From positions 1,612,001-1,676,000 of the forward strand of contig NZ_CP017279.1 in the NCBI RefSeq assembly GCF_001750725.1: a stretch of DNA of 64,000 nt, read 5' to 3'. This DNA is from Enterobacter ludwigii. Its GTDB lineage: Bacteria; Pseudomonadota; Gammaproteobacteria; Enterobacterales; Enterobacteriaceae. Positions 1 through 10,186 of this stretch are shown in pieces. Within the stretch, counting starts at the first letter, position 1; each line of letters opens with the position of its first letter. Below the pieces are notes generated by a model that saw nothing but the letters and a program-made list of their open reading frames with translations, made no database searches and was not told the origin of the DNA. A program made the translations under genes and the position numbers.

Positions 1-1366
1 CAGAATCCGTTTTATATTTCAGCAGCAGCGAGACGGTAAACGCCACGCCGAAGGCAATCACCATGCCGATAATATAGTTGAGCAGCGAGCTTGCCTGCAC
101 GATCGCCATGCCCGGGATGGCAGTCAGCCCGACGGCGGTCATATAAACATGTACCGAGACCACCCACGCCCCGCCTGCCGCACCGCCAATCAGCGCGGCG
201 ATAAACGGTTTCACGAAACGCAGGTTGATACCAAATATTGCCGCTTCGGTAATACCCAGCATGGCCGAAAACGCAGACGGTAACGTAATGGCTTTAATTT
301 TCGCGTCTTTGGTTTTAAACCAGACCGCCAGACAGGCTCCCCCCTGCGCCACGTTGGCCATCGCCCAGATAGGCAGCAGGAAGTTAACGCCAATCGACGG
401 ATTCCCCAGCAACCCGGCTTCAATGGCATGGAAACTGTGGTGAATACCGGTGATAACGATAACCGAGTAAAGCCCGCCAAATAACAGCCCGGCCAGCCAG
501 CCCGCATGGGCGATCAGGGTGCTCAGAACAAAGGAGATGCCATCCCCTAACGCACGCCCGGCCGGGCCAATGATCAGCAAGGCAATAAAGCCGGAGAGAA
601 TAACGGTGAGGAACGGCGTCAGGATCAGATCTAACGCATCCGGAATAATACGGCGCAGGTTTTTCTCCACGATACTCATAAACCAGACGGCCAGCAGCAC
701 CGGGAACACCGTTCCCTGATAGCCAATCATGGCGATCTCAAGGCCGAAGAAGTTCATGGTGTGGAAGCCAGACGCCACGCCCCAGGCGTTTGTCAGCGCC
801 GGGTGCGTCAGAATGCCGCCGAGGGTCGCCCCCAGATATGGGTTACCGCCAAATTCACGCGCGGCCGTGAAGCCAATCAGGATCGGCAGAATGATAAACG
901 CCGCTGAGCTGCACATATCCAGCATGATATAGAGCGCGTTATCGGCATTGACCCAGCCGTAGGTTTTGACCATCCCGAGCAGGCCCATCAGTAAACCGGA
1001 GGCCACAATCGCTGGAATGATCGGCACAAAGATGTTTGAGAGCAGTCGGGCAATGCGCTGGAACGGGTTCAGCTTGCGTGCCGCCAGGTCAGCCGCTTCG
1101 GACTTGCTGGATTCGCTAATCCCTGCCGCCTGGATAAACGCAGCGTAGACCTTGTTAACCACCCCCGTACCAAAAATCACCTGCATCTGCCCGGCGTTGC
1201 GAAAACAGCCTTTTACGCCGTCAACCTTGCCGATGGCCTGCTGATCGGCAAGCGTGTCGTCGACCAGCACCAGTCGAAGACGCGTTGCGCAGTGCGCCGC
1301 ACTGGCGATGTTCTCTTTGCCACCGAGCAGCGGAATGAGCGCGCGGGCGATATTATCAAAATCCAT
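1..1366 (-). CDS. scrA: Sucrose-specific PTS EIIBC permease ScrA (3' end cut by window)
   Basis: Phosphoenolpyruvate-dependent sucrose uptake and phosphorylation at the inner membrane. Translation from the ATG at 1366 starts MDFDNIARALIPLLGG and runs open to the window edge for 455 codons, close to the roughly 456 residues I remember for ScrA, so only the last codons and stop are missing. The EIIB domain comes first, with the phospho-cysteine motif SAAHCATRLRL near residue 26, followed by a membrane-spanning EIIC domain containing GITEAAIFGINLRF. A Shine-Dalgarno sequence (AGAGGT) precedes the ATG. It follows scrY on the same strand; scrB and scrR would be expected just beyond the window. Confidence 0.93.
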   Translation of the reverse strand, partial: MDFDNIARALIPLLGGKENIASAAHCATRLRLVLVDDTLADQQAIGKVDGVKGCFRNAGQMQVIFGTGVVNKVYAAFIQAAGISESSKSEAADLAARKLNPFQRIARLLSNIFVPIIPAIVASGLLMGLLGMVKTYGWVNADNALYIMLDMCSSAAFIILPILIGFTAAREFGGNPYLGATLGGILTHPALTNAWGVASGFHTMNFFGLEIAMIGYQGTVFPVLLAVWFMSIVEKNLRRIIPDALDLILTPFLTVILSGFIALLIIGPAGRALGDGISFVLSTLIAHAGWLAGLLFGGLYSVIVITGIHHSFHAIEAGLLGNPSIGVNFLLPIWAMANVAQGGACLAVWFKTKDAKIKAITLPSAFSAMLGITEAAIFGINLRFVKPFIAALIGGAAGGAWVVSVHVYMTAVGLTAIPGMAIVQASSLLNYIIGMVIAFGVAFTVSLLLKYKTDS

Positions 1367-1400
1367 AGATACCTCTGCCTGACTGTATTTTTATGATGTG

Positions 1401-1426
1401 AAAAACGCTCCCGCACTGCGGGAGCG
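1401..1426 (-). terminator. Stem-loop with T-tract between scrY and scrA
   Basis: A perfect 9-bp stem (CGCTCCCGC / GCGGGAGCG, 1406-1414 with 1418-1426, 3-nt loop) is followed on the minus strand by five Ts. It lies inside the short scrY-scrA gap, so it probably acts as a partial terminator or as a stabiliser that lets scrY be expressed above scrA. Confidence 0.65.
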
Positions 1427-1433
1427 TAAAAGG

Positions 1434-2963
<1,530 letters not shown>

Positions 2964-2993
2964 CTAAAAGAAGTCATTGAAAGTGCTAAATTG

Positions 2994-3067
2994 CTAAACC
3001 GGTTTAGGTTGATGATACTAAACCTGCCAATTTTGGATCGGCAATCTTTTTTGCTAAACCGATTTAG
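2994..3067 (-). promoter_or_regulatory. scrY promoter with two ScrR-type operators
   Basis: There is a perfect 14-bp palindrome CTAAACCGGTTTAG at 2994-3007 and a one-mismatch copy CTAAACCGATTTAG at 3054-3067, with a half site near 3017-3024. Between them, on the minus strand, is a plausible promoter: TTGCCG (3039-3044), 18-bp spacer, TAGTAT (3015-3020). The central CCGG of the palindrome is typical of LacI/GalR-family operators, which fits ScrR. A weak CRP-like sequence (TGTGA-N6-CGACA) lies at 3072-3087. The operator assignment is inference from position and symmetry. Confidence 0.7.
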
Positions 3068-3124
3068 TAAGTGTGATCGAGGCGACAATTCAGGCCGCCG
3101 ACAGACGGCCCGTTGCGGGAAGAA

Positions 3125-4030
3125 TTACAGTTGCGGGTGATAAGGCAGCGCGGTCATCGCCCCTTTAGCCGTGGTGGCTAACGCGCCGCAGCGCTGGGCT
3201 AATGCGATCACGCGTGGAAGATCGTGGCTGTCGATACGCCCAGCGGAAGCCAGTCCATAAAGCAGTCCCGCCACGAAGGCATCACCTGCGCCGGTGGTGT
3301 CCACGCATTCAACGGGGGTTGCCGGATAATGCTTCATCGTTCCGTCATGCCAGGCGATGACCCCATCTTTGCCCTGAGTGACCAGCACCAGCCGGGCCGG
3401 ACAGCGGCGCATCAGCGCGGTCAGCCCTTTCGTGACCCCAAGGTCGGCGGTTAAAAAAGCCAGTTCTTCGACGGAGAGTTTGACGACGTCAGCGCATTGC
3501 AACGCCTGTTCGAGGCAGCGGCGCAGGTCGTCCTCATCCGGCCAGAGATCCGGGCGGATATTGGGGTCGAAACTGACATAACCCCCCGCTTCCCTGACTG
3601 CGTTCATAGCCTGAAACGTTGCAGAACGGCTCGGTTCAGCGCTCAGGGCAATGGAACAAACATGCAGCCACTCTCCTGCGCTAAAGGGCGGCAGGTCGGC
3701 TGACGCCAGAAACAGATCGGCGCTCGGGCGAACCATAAAGGTGAAAGAGCGTTCGCCCTGTTCGTCCAGATCCACGACCACGGTTGACGTGCGGTGTGCC
3801 GGGTCGAGGCGCATCCAGTTTACGTCAACCTGCTCGTCAGCCAGCGTTTTATGCATAAAGCGACCGAAAGGATCGTCGCCGACTCTGCCGATAAAGGCGC
3901 TTTTCCCGCCCAGACGGGCAATACCGACCGCCACGTTCGCCGGCGCGCCGCCGGGGCATTGCAGCAACCGGCCTTCTCCCTCCGGTAATAAATCCACTAC
4001 CGCATCGCCAAGTACCCAGATTTTTTGCAT
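3125..4030 (-). CDS. scrK: Fructokinase ScrK (PfkB family)
   Basis: Phosphorylates the fructose released when sucrose-6-phosphate is cleaved by ScrB, giving fructose-6-phosphate in the cytoplasm. 301 aa, a normal length. Family marks are the N-terminal GDAVVDLLPEGEGRLLQCPGG, the PfkB signature 1 region GGAPANVAVGIARLGG, and the C-terminal signature 2 DTTGAGDAFVAGLL with the catalytic Asp. It is the first scr gene, has its own upstream operator, and is separated from scrY by 173 bp holding a second promoter, so the two are probably transcribed partly independently. Confidence 0.93.
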   Translation of the reverse strand: MQKIWVLGDAVVDLLPEGEGRLLQCPGGAPANVAVGIARLGGKSAFIGRVGDDPFGRFMHKTLADEQVDVNWMRLDPAHRTSTVVVDLDEQGERSFTFMVRPSADLFLASADLPPFSAGEWLHVCSIALSAEPSRSATFQAMNAVREAGGYVSFDPNIRPDLWPDEDDLRRCLEQALQCADVVKLSVEELAFLTADLGVTKGLTALMRRCPARLVLVTQGKDGVIAWHDGTMKHYPATPVECVDTTGAGDAFVAGLLYGLASAGRIDSHDLPRVIALAQRCGALATTAKGAMTALPYHPQL

Positions 4031-4053
4031 GTGATCCTCTCAGCTAAACAATG

Positions 4054-4067
4054 TTAAACCGTTTTAG
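4054..4067 (-). promoter_or_regulatory. ScrR-type operator upstream of scrK
   Basis: TTAAACCGTTTTAG, 24 bp upstream of the scrK start, matches 11 of 14 positions of the perfect operator upstream of scrY. A further half site (GCTAAAC) lies at 4043-4049. The same repressor therefore probably controls both scr promoters. Confidence 0.6.
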
Positions 4068-4119
4068 CTATTTAAGCACAGGCAGGACGAAGGGGAAATA
4101 ATACGGAAGGAAAATTGGC

Positions 4120-5367
4120 TTAACGCACCAGGTGTGGCCAGCTAATATCGCCTACGCCATTCAGCGCTGGACGGGCAAACAGAAAGCCCTGAAAACGTCG
4201 GATCCCGGCAGATTCAAGCCAGCACCACTCTTCCAGCTTCTCGATGCCTTCCGCCACCAGGGTGATTTCTAGGTCGGTGCAGCAGCTGACTATCGAGCGC
4301 ACAATCGCCTGTTTTGGCCCACTGAGATGGATATTGCTGACAATTTCGCGGTCAATTTTAATTTTATCCGGCTGGAATCGGGTCAGCAATGAAAGCCCGG
4401 CGTAACCGGAACCGAAATCATCGATCGCCAGGCCAATACCTTCAGCACGCAGGTGTTTAATGGCGCTATTGAACTTGTTGAACCCGGAAATCATCTCGTT
4501 TTCGGTCACTTCAATGACCACCTGCTCCGGCTGAAGCCCATGTTGTTTAATCTGTTCAACCAGAAACTCCACGGCGCCAGGCACTTTCACCAGCGACATC
4601 GGGAGAAGATTCACCGCGATTTTATGGCTCCCGATCCCCAGTTTGTCGGCCAGCGCAAAAGCCCAGGCCTTGGTCTGGAGATCGACTTCATAGATTTTGT
4701 CCTGATCGAGGCGGCTGAAAAAATGCTCCGGGCTTCCGCCGTCATTACCGCGGATAAGGGCTTCAAGTGAACTGATTTTCCCTTCCAGCGGTTCGACGAT
4801 AGGCTGGAGGGCGAACTGACAGGTTTGTTTGTCCAGCAGACCCAGACTCTCGCCAAACGGCGATTTCTCAGGCGAGAGCGTCCATTTCTCCGGGGCAAAA
4901 CGCGCCCCCGACGGGGCCGGTCGTTTGCCGGTAATAAACGTCTGAATAAATTTGAACACCCGATCATCAGATGTCAGATAACTGTCCAGTTTGCTGTAGT
5001 GCAGTACCGACTGCAGAACGTCTTTCGGCGACTGGTTCTGCAGGTCAAACAGCAGCATACCGACATTCTCAAAACGTCTGCGGGGGCCGTAATCCCGCAT
5101 AAGCTCAACCACGCCGCTGTGCCGCTTATCCTCACGGATCTTCTGAAACAGCCTTACCACACTCTCTTCCGAGCCTTCGAGGAGTTGCAGGACATCATCT
5201 CCTTTTGAAAGAAGAACGCCGGTAATATTCAATCCGGCATTGCGCGTCCTGGCCTGTTCAACCAGCGCCTGGAGTTCGGCGGATCGGCAGGATAAATTCA
5301 ACTGGCTGCGGTAGATAAGAGTAGTCAGCACAAAAACGTGTTCCGATAAGAGGTATGCGTTGGACAT
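4120..5367 (-). CDS. BLUF-EAL blue-light-regulated c-di-GMP phosphodiesterase (BlrP1/BluF-like)
   Basis: N-terminal BLUF flavin photosensor (about residues 13-108: Tyr19 in LTTLIYR, Asn47, Gln61 in VLQLLEG, Met90) joined to a C-terminal EAL domain (about 180-410). E. coli BluF has a degenerate EAL domain. Here the metal and catalytic positions all appear intact: EAL (Glu202), NLLP (Asn253), VIEVTE (Glu286), DDFGSG (Asp316/317), KIKID (Lys335), AEGIE (Glu373), QGF. That matches Klebsiella BlrP1, a light-activated c-di-GMP hydrolase, better than the E. coli BluR antagonist. The annotated ATG adds 12 residues; a GTG at 5331 would give the usual VLTTLIYR start. Neither has a strong ribosome-binding site. 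Confidence 0.88.
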   Translation of the reverse strand: MSNAYLLSEHVFVLTTLIYRSQLNLSCRSAELQALVEQARTRNAGLNITGVLLSKGDDVLQLLEGSEESVVRLFQKIREDKRHSGVVELMRDYGPRRRFENVGMLLFDLQNQSPKDVLQSVLHYSKLDSYLTSDDRVFKFIQTFITGKRPAPSGARFAPEKWTLSPEKSPFGESLGLLDKQTCQFALQPIVEPLEGKISSLEALIRGNDGGSPEHFFSRLDQDKIYEVDLQTKAWAFALADKLGIGSHKIAVNLLPMSLVKVPGAVEFLVEQIKQHGLQPEQVVIEVTENEMISGFNKFNSAIKHLRAEGIGLAIDDFGSGYAGLSLLTRFQPDKIKIDREIVSNIHLSGPKQAIVRSIVSCCTDLEITLVAEGIEKLEEWCWLESAGIRRFQGFLFARPALNGVGDISWPHLVR

Positions 5368-5424
5368 TACTGTTTAACATACTTCATCTGCGCGACCTAA
5401 CAGATTAACCCCTTGCGGGAGAGG

Positions 5425-6906
5425 CTACTTTTTCTCATCCCCGATGCGTCTGTCAATCCTCTCCTGCATGTAGGCATAAAACGGGTTCGACGTCACCCGC
5501 ATTAACGCGTCTTTGCCTACGCTCAGCACGGAGGTTTCCCCCCACAGCGCAATCGTGCCGAGGCTAATGCCATAGCGGTTTTTCTCCGCAGGATGCCGGC
5601 CATAGAGATCGTCATCAGGCGGGAACGGCACGGCGACATGCGACAGTGAATAGACCTCCTGCGGCCAGGACATCGCCAGCGGTACCACGGTCTCATCGGT
5701 GCCTCCCGCCGGGGTTATTTTCGCCACCGCGGCGAAACTGTCCGCGCTGGCATTGGTAATAATCGTGACACCGTAACGTCTTTTCGCCACAGGCAGTAAC
5801 TCAGAGGTCGCCGCCCACGACGACGGTTTAAAGAGAGGACGGAAGCTGGCGGCCTGATTGATATCAAATACAACCAGCTCGCTGCCGTTCGCCGGAAGCT
5901 GGTCAAATAACCCGGTGACCACGGCGCGGGTGCTGACCGTTGAATCCATCACCGACTGAAATGCGAGTACCGGTGGCAGCTGGTCCAGTCTGTGCTCCCG
6001 GGCATCCCGCCCCATTTGCTCCTGCAGGGCCTGGGTCAAGAGCCATGACTGGCGCGCCGCATTGACCGGGAAGGAGTTGTATTTATACGGGTTATATTCC
6101 GGCGAGATGTTTAACCATGCCGCTTTGGCAAACGGCGGTAACATCGCCGGCAATCCGGCCAATCCTGCAAACCGGGCGAACGCCGTGACGCCAATCATTG
6201 GCGAGAGCAGAATGAGCTGTTGCGGTTTGTGAAGCGCAGGCGTGTCCAGCGCATCAAGGGCATATTTCATCGCCAGCGCCCCACCGTTGGAGTAACCCAC
6301 CAGATGCAGGGGAACATTGTCTCCCGCCAGCCGCGTGGCTTCGCGCACGGCGAGGCGCGTCGCCGCCAGCCACCTCTCCCAGTCAACGTCCGTCAGCGCG
6401 CCGGGCGCGGTGCCGTGCCCGGGCAGGCGTGGAACCACCGCCACAAAACCGTGCTGCTGATAATCACGGGCAAGATGCCGGACACTGTAAGGCGAATCTG
6501 TTAGCCCGTGCAGCAACACCACCGCGCCGCGTGGCGTTCCGGCAGGCATCAGCACAAAGGAGCGGTTGGCATCGGGTGAAAATTTACCGGGCCAAACCAG
6601 GCTCTGACGGTAGTAGCGGTTTAACGGCGTGCGCTCCTCACCCTGGGTTTTGCGCGTTACCGCGTTATCCAGATCGGCGAAAATGGCGTTTTCCCGGGCG
6701 ACATACTGGGCAAAATTCGCCTTATCGATCTCGCGTACGGACATCTCATCTGCCCGCCAGGTATGCCAGAGATGCAGTTCCGGCCCCTGCTGCGAGAGAT
6801 AAACCCGAACCGCGAGCAGGACGATCAGTACCACTCCTGCGATCATCGCCATTTTCTTTGCGAGCGCCATCAGGCGCACGCTGATACGCCAGGGCAAGTT
6901 CGCCAT
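5425..6906 (-). CDS. Membrane-anchored alpha/beta hydrolase
   Basis: 493 aa. A basic N-terminus is followed by one hydrophobic segment (MAMIAGVVLIVLLAVRVYL), then a large domain probably facing the periplasm. The alpha/beta-hydrolase core is clear: oxyanion-loop motif VVLLHGLTDSPYS, the region PRLPGHG, the nucleophile elbow GYSNG (catalytic Ser), and a late His in SLSHVAVPF that could complete the triad. The fold resembles monoacylglycerol lipase/Serine aminopeptidase S33 enzymes. I do not recognise a named orthologue and assign no substrate. A Shine-Dalgarno sequence (AAGGGA) precedes the ATG. Confidence 0.75.
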   Translation of the reverse strand: MANLPWRISVRLMALAKKMAMIAGVVLIVLLAVRVYLSQQGPELHLWHTWRADEMSVREIDKANFAQYVARENAIFADLDNAVTRKTQGEERTPLNRYYRQSLVWPGKFSPDANRSFVLMPAGTPRGAVVLLHGLTDSPYSVRHLARDYQQHGFVAVVPRLPGHGTAPGALTDVDWERWLAATRLAVREATRLAGDNVPLHLVGYSNGGALAMKYALDALDTPALHKPQQLILLSPMIGVTAFARFAGLAGLPAMLPPFAKAAWLNISPEYNPYKYNSFPVNAARQSWLLTQALQEQMGRDAREHRLDQLPPVLAFQSVMDSTVSTRAVVTGLFDQLPANGSELVVFDINQAASFRPLFKPSSWAATSELLPVAKRRYGVTIITNASADSFAAVAKITPAGGTDETVVPLAMSWPQEVYSLSHVAVPFPPDDDLYGRHPAEKNRYGISLGTIALWGETSVLSVGKDALMRVTSNPFYAYMQERIDRRIGDEKK

Positions 6907-7172
6907 GCCGGGATCCCTTTCATATTTACGTTGTCTCTATCTTATCAAAAATGTGAAGACGCTGACGTATTCACGAAATTCATACCTCCCCGCTCAGCCA
7001 GTGCACCAAAAGTGAACTACGCTGCACAAATGTTGATCATTGGTTAACTAAATATTGCATGAAGTTTACAACACAGCGGCGTCCCGTCGCTCTGTGGACA
7101 TGGCACGCGTCATGCATTGTTAATCAAATAACACAAACCTGATGACTGACAGCCTGTTAACAGCGAGGCGGT

Positions 7173-8027
7173 ATGACGACGAAACCCGAGGTGTTGAGCC
7201 GTATTGAAGCCACGTTCAGCCAGCTGACCCCCAGCGAGAAGCGGGTGGCGAGCTGGTTGCTGGCGCATGCCGCACAGATCCCGTTTGAAACGGCTGAAAG
7301 CGTGGGTCTGGCGACCGGCACCAGCGGCATTACCGTGGGACGCTTTCTGCGAAAACTCGGCTACCGCAATCTGGAAGATGCCAAAAAGAGCCTGCGCGAC
7401 CCGCATCAGCCCTGGGGTATGAACGAGCGGCTGGACTCCTGGCAGCAGCAGTCCCCTCTGCCCAACCGCCTTCAGCACTCTCTGTCGCTGGAGGTGGATG
7501 CCATCACCCAGGTTTATCAACTGGCGCACACCGACGCATTCCGCCAGGTGGTTCATCAGCTTGCCCACGCCGATGCGGTTTTCGTGCTGGGGATCCAGTC
7601 GACACGCGGGATAGCCAACGCCTTCTTCAGTCATCTTGAGTACCTTCGCCCGCGCGTCAGCTACGCCGAAGGCGCGTCCGGCAGCTGGGTTGAATCCCTG
7701 AACTCCGGTTTCGCCCACCCCTACGTGGTGCTGACCGATACCCGCACCTATTCCACCATTGCGCGTCAGTACTGTCGGGTCGCGAGCGAAAAAGGTATTT
7801 CGCTGGCCTTGATCACCGATATCTGGTGCCCGTGGGCGCGGGATTACCCGCTTGATTTACTGCAGGTGAAAACCGAAACCGGCCATTTCTGGGATTCGCT
7901 GGCACCTGTGAGCTGTCTGTTCAACCTGCTGCTGTCAGGTGTCGTGGAAGCGCTGGGTGATGCCCTTCCACAGCGGCTGGCGGTAAACCGGCAATTACAA
8001 CAAGAGTTTGGTCAATTCGAACGCTAA
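7173..8027 (+). CDS. MurR/RpiR-family transcriptional regulator of the ddp operon
   Basis: 284 aa with an N-terminal RpiR-type helix-turn-helix (residues about 5-75, TPSEKRVASWLLAH, GTSGITVGRFLRKLGY) and a C-terminal SIS sugar-phosphate-binding domain (about 110-250, VFVLGIQSTRGIANAFF). Relatives such as MurR sense amino-sugar phosphates from peptidoglycan recycling. It lies 12 bp upstream of ddpX and reads in the same direction, so it is probably the first gene of the operon and its regulator. K-12 has no regulator in this position. The 266-bp upstream gap is AT-rich; no convincing operator was found. Confidence 0.85.
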   Translation: MTTKPEVLSRIEATFSQLTPSEKRVASWLLAHAAQIPFETAESVGLATGTSGITVGRFLRKLGYRNLEDAKKSLRDPHQPWGMNERLDSWQQQSPLPNRLQHSLSLEVDAITQVYQLAHTDAFRQVVHQLAHADAVFVLGIQSTRGIANAFFSHLEYLRPRVSYAEGASGSWVESLNSGFAHPYVVLTDTRTYSTIARQYCRVASEKGISLALITDIWCPWARDYPLDLLQVKTETGHFWDSLAPVSCLFNLLLSGVVEALGDALPQRLAVNRQLQQEFGQFER

Positions 8028-8039
8028 AGGAGCGGAGCT

Positions 8040-8615
8040 ATGCCCCCAGAGAGTGAACTGATTGATGTGGCGAAGACCTTCCCTGCGCTGCATATCGATC
8101 TGAAATACGCCACAGCCGACAACATCACGGGTCGTCCGATTTATCAGGAGGCGCTGTGCCTGCTGCATACCGATGCGGCCACCGCGCTGGCGAAAGCCAT
8201 CAGCATCGCCGCACTGGCCGGGCTGAAGCTGGTGGTCTACGACGCTTATCGCCCGCAGGAGGCGCAGGCTCAGTTGTGGGATGCCTGCCCGAACCCGGAA
8301 TACGTGGTTGATGTGGCGATTGGTTCCAACCACAGCCGCGGGACGGCCATCGACGTTACGCTGATGGACGAACAGAACACCGTGCTGGATATGGGAGCCG
8401 GTTTTGACGAAATGCACGACCGCTCGCACGCCTGGCACCCGTCCGTGCCGCCGCACGCGCAGCGCAATCGCCTGCTGCTTAACGCCATCATGTCCGGTGG
8501 CGGCTTTGTGGGGATCAGCAGCGAATGGTGGCACTTCGAGCTGCCGAACGCGGCCAGCTATCCCCTGCTTGACGATCGTTTTGCCTGTTTCCCGTTGACG
8601 CACACCCCTCTTTAA
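8040..8615 (+). CDS. ddpX: D-alanyl-D-alanine dipeptidase DdpX (VanX family)
   Basis: Zinc peptidase that hydrolyses D-Ala-D-Ala, 191 aa. The VanX active site is complete: His98 and Asp105 in NHSRGTAID, Glu162 and His165 in EWWHFE, with the same spacings (7 and 3) as VanX His116/Asp123 and Glu181/His184. There is no signal peptide, so it acts in the cytoplasm on dipeptide brought in by the adjoining transporter. Strong Shine-Dalgarno AAAGGAGCGG. In E. coli the orthologue is linked to carbon scavenging from peptidoglycan in stationary phase. Confidence 0.94.
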   Translation: MPPESELIDVAKTFPALHIDLKYATADNITGRPIYQEALCLLHTDAATALAKAISIAALAGLKLVVYDAYRPQEAQAQLWDACPNPEYVVDVAIGSNHSRGTAIDVTLMDEQNTVLDMGAGFDEMHDRSHAWHPSVPPHAQRNRLLLNAIMSGGGFVGISSEWWHFELPNAASYPLLDDRFACFPLTHTPL

Positions 8616-8630
8616 AACTGGAGCACTGCC

Positions 8631-10163
8631 ATGAAAACAACGCTTCTTACCACCCTGATCGCCGCCTCGCTGGCACTCAGCGCCCCGGTTGCGCTGGCTG
8701 CCGTCCCGAAAGATATGCTGGTGATCGGAAAAGCGGCCGACCCGCAAACGCTCGACCCGGCGGTGACCATTGATAACAACGACTGGACGGTGACTTACCC
8801 CGCCTATCAGCGTCTGGTGAAGTACAAGCCAGGCTCCACCGAGGTGGAGGGCGACCTGTCAACGGGCTGGAAGGCGTCAGCGGATCAGAAAGAGTGGACC
8901 TTTACCCTTACCGATAACGCAAAATTCGCCGATGGCACGCCGGTTACTGCCGAGGCGGTAAAACTCTCCTTTGAACGTCTGCTGAAGCTTAGCCAGGGGC
9001 CGTCTGAAGCGTTCCCGAAAGATCTCAAAATTGATGCGGTCGATCCGCACACGGTGAAATTCACCCTCAGCCAGCCGTTTGCCCCGTTCCTCTACACCCT
9101 GGCCAACGACGGTGCGTCGATCGTTAACCCGGCGGTGCTAAAAGCGAACGCTGCTGATGATGCTCGCGGCTATTTAGCGCAAAACACCGCCGGGTCCGGG
9201 CCTTTCATGCTGAAAAGCTGGCAGAAAGGTCAGCAGTTGGTGCTCGTTCCGAACCCACACTGGGCGGGTGAGAAGCCGCACTTCAAGCGCGTTTCGGTGA
9301 AAATTATTGGTGAAAGCGCTTCACGCCGCCTGCAGCTTTCCCGTGGCGATCTGGATATCGCCGATTCACTGCCCGTCGATCAGCTTTCAGCCCTTAAGCA
9401 AGAAGGCAAAGTGGCGGTGGCGGAATATCCGTCCCTGCGCGTGACCTATCTTTATCTGAATAACAGCAAAGCCCCGCTCAATCAGGTGGATTTACGTCGG
9501 GCCGTCTCCTGGGCAACGGATTATCAGGGGATGGTGAAAGGCATCCTGAGCGGCAATGGTAAACAGATGCGCGGCCCGATACCGGACGGCATGTGGGGGT
9601 TTGACGCCACGGCAATGCAGTACAGCTTTGACGAGGCCAAAGCCAAAGCCGCGCTGGAGAAAGTCAAAGACAAGCCGACAAGCCTGACATTCCTCTATTC
9701 AGACAACGACCCCAACTGGGAGCCGACCGCCCTGTCCACGCAGGCGAGCCTCGGCAAGATCGGCATCAACGTGAAGCTGGAAAAACTGGCTAACGCCACC
9801 ATGCGCGATCGTGTCGGGAAAGGTGACTATGACATCGCCATTGGCAACTGGAGCCCGGACTTTGCCGACCCGTACATGTTCATGAACTACTGGTTTGAGT
9901 CGGACAAAAAAGGGTTGCCGGGTAACCGCTCGTTTTACGAGAACAAAGAGGTCGACGCCCTGCTGAAGGCGGCCCTGAAAACCACCGATCAGGCGGAGCG
10001 TACCCACGATTACCAGCAGGCGCAGAAGGTGGTGATCGACGAGGCGGCCTACGTGTATCTGTTCCAGAAGAACTACCAGCTGGCGATGAACAAAGAGGTG
10101 AAAGGCTTCACCTTTAATCCAATGCTGGAGCAGGTCTTTAACATTGCCACCATGAGTAAATAA
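8631..10163 (+). CDS. ddpA: D,D-dipeptide ABC transporter substrate-binding protein DdpA
   Basis: Periplasmic family-5 solute-binding protein, 510 aa. A Sec signal peptide (MKTTLLTTLIAASLALSAPVALA, cut before AVPKD) is followed by the SBP_bac_5 opening DMLVIGKAADPQTLDPAVT and the internal FTLTDNAKFADGTPVTAEAV motif shared with OppA/DppA. It lies 15 bp after ddpX and 23 bp before the first permease gene, so it captures the dipeptide that DdpX cleaves after import. Confidence 0.93.
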   Translation: MKTTLLTTLIAASLALSAPVALAAVPKDMLVIGKAADPQTLDPAVTIDNNDWTVTYPAYQRLVKYKPGSTEVEGDLSTGWKASADQKEWTFTLTDNAKFADGTPVTAEAVKLSFERLLKLSQGPSEAFPKDLKIDAVDPHTVKFTLSQPFAPFLYTLANDGASIVNPAVLKANAADDARGYLAQNTAGSGPFMLKSWQKGQQLVLVPNPHWAGEKPHFKRVSVKIIGESASRRLQLSRGDLDIADSLPVDQLSALKQEGKVAVAEYPSLRVTYLYLNNSKAPLNQVDLRRAVSWATDYQGMVKGILSGNGKQMRGPIPDGMWGFDATAMQYSFDEAKAKAALEKVKDKPTSLTFLYSDNDPNWEPTALSTQASLGKIGINVKLEKLANATMRDRVGKGDYDIAIGNWSPDFADPYMFMNYWFESDKKGLPGNRSFYENKEVDALLKAALKTTDQAERTHDYQQAQKVVIDEAAYVYLFQKNYQLAMNKEVKGFTFNPMLEQVFNIATMSK

Positions 10164-10186
10164 CGGTTCTCGCCGGGGGAAAGTGT

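Noticed and set aside
3072..3087. CRP site upstream of scrY
   Set aside because: Only one half (TGTGA) is good; kept as a remark, not as a separate feature.
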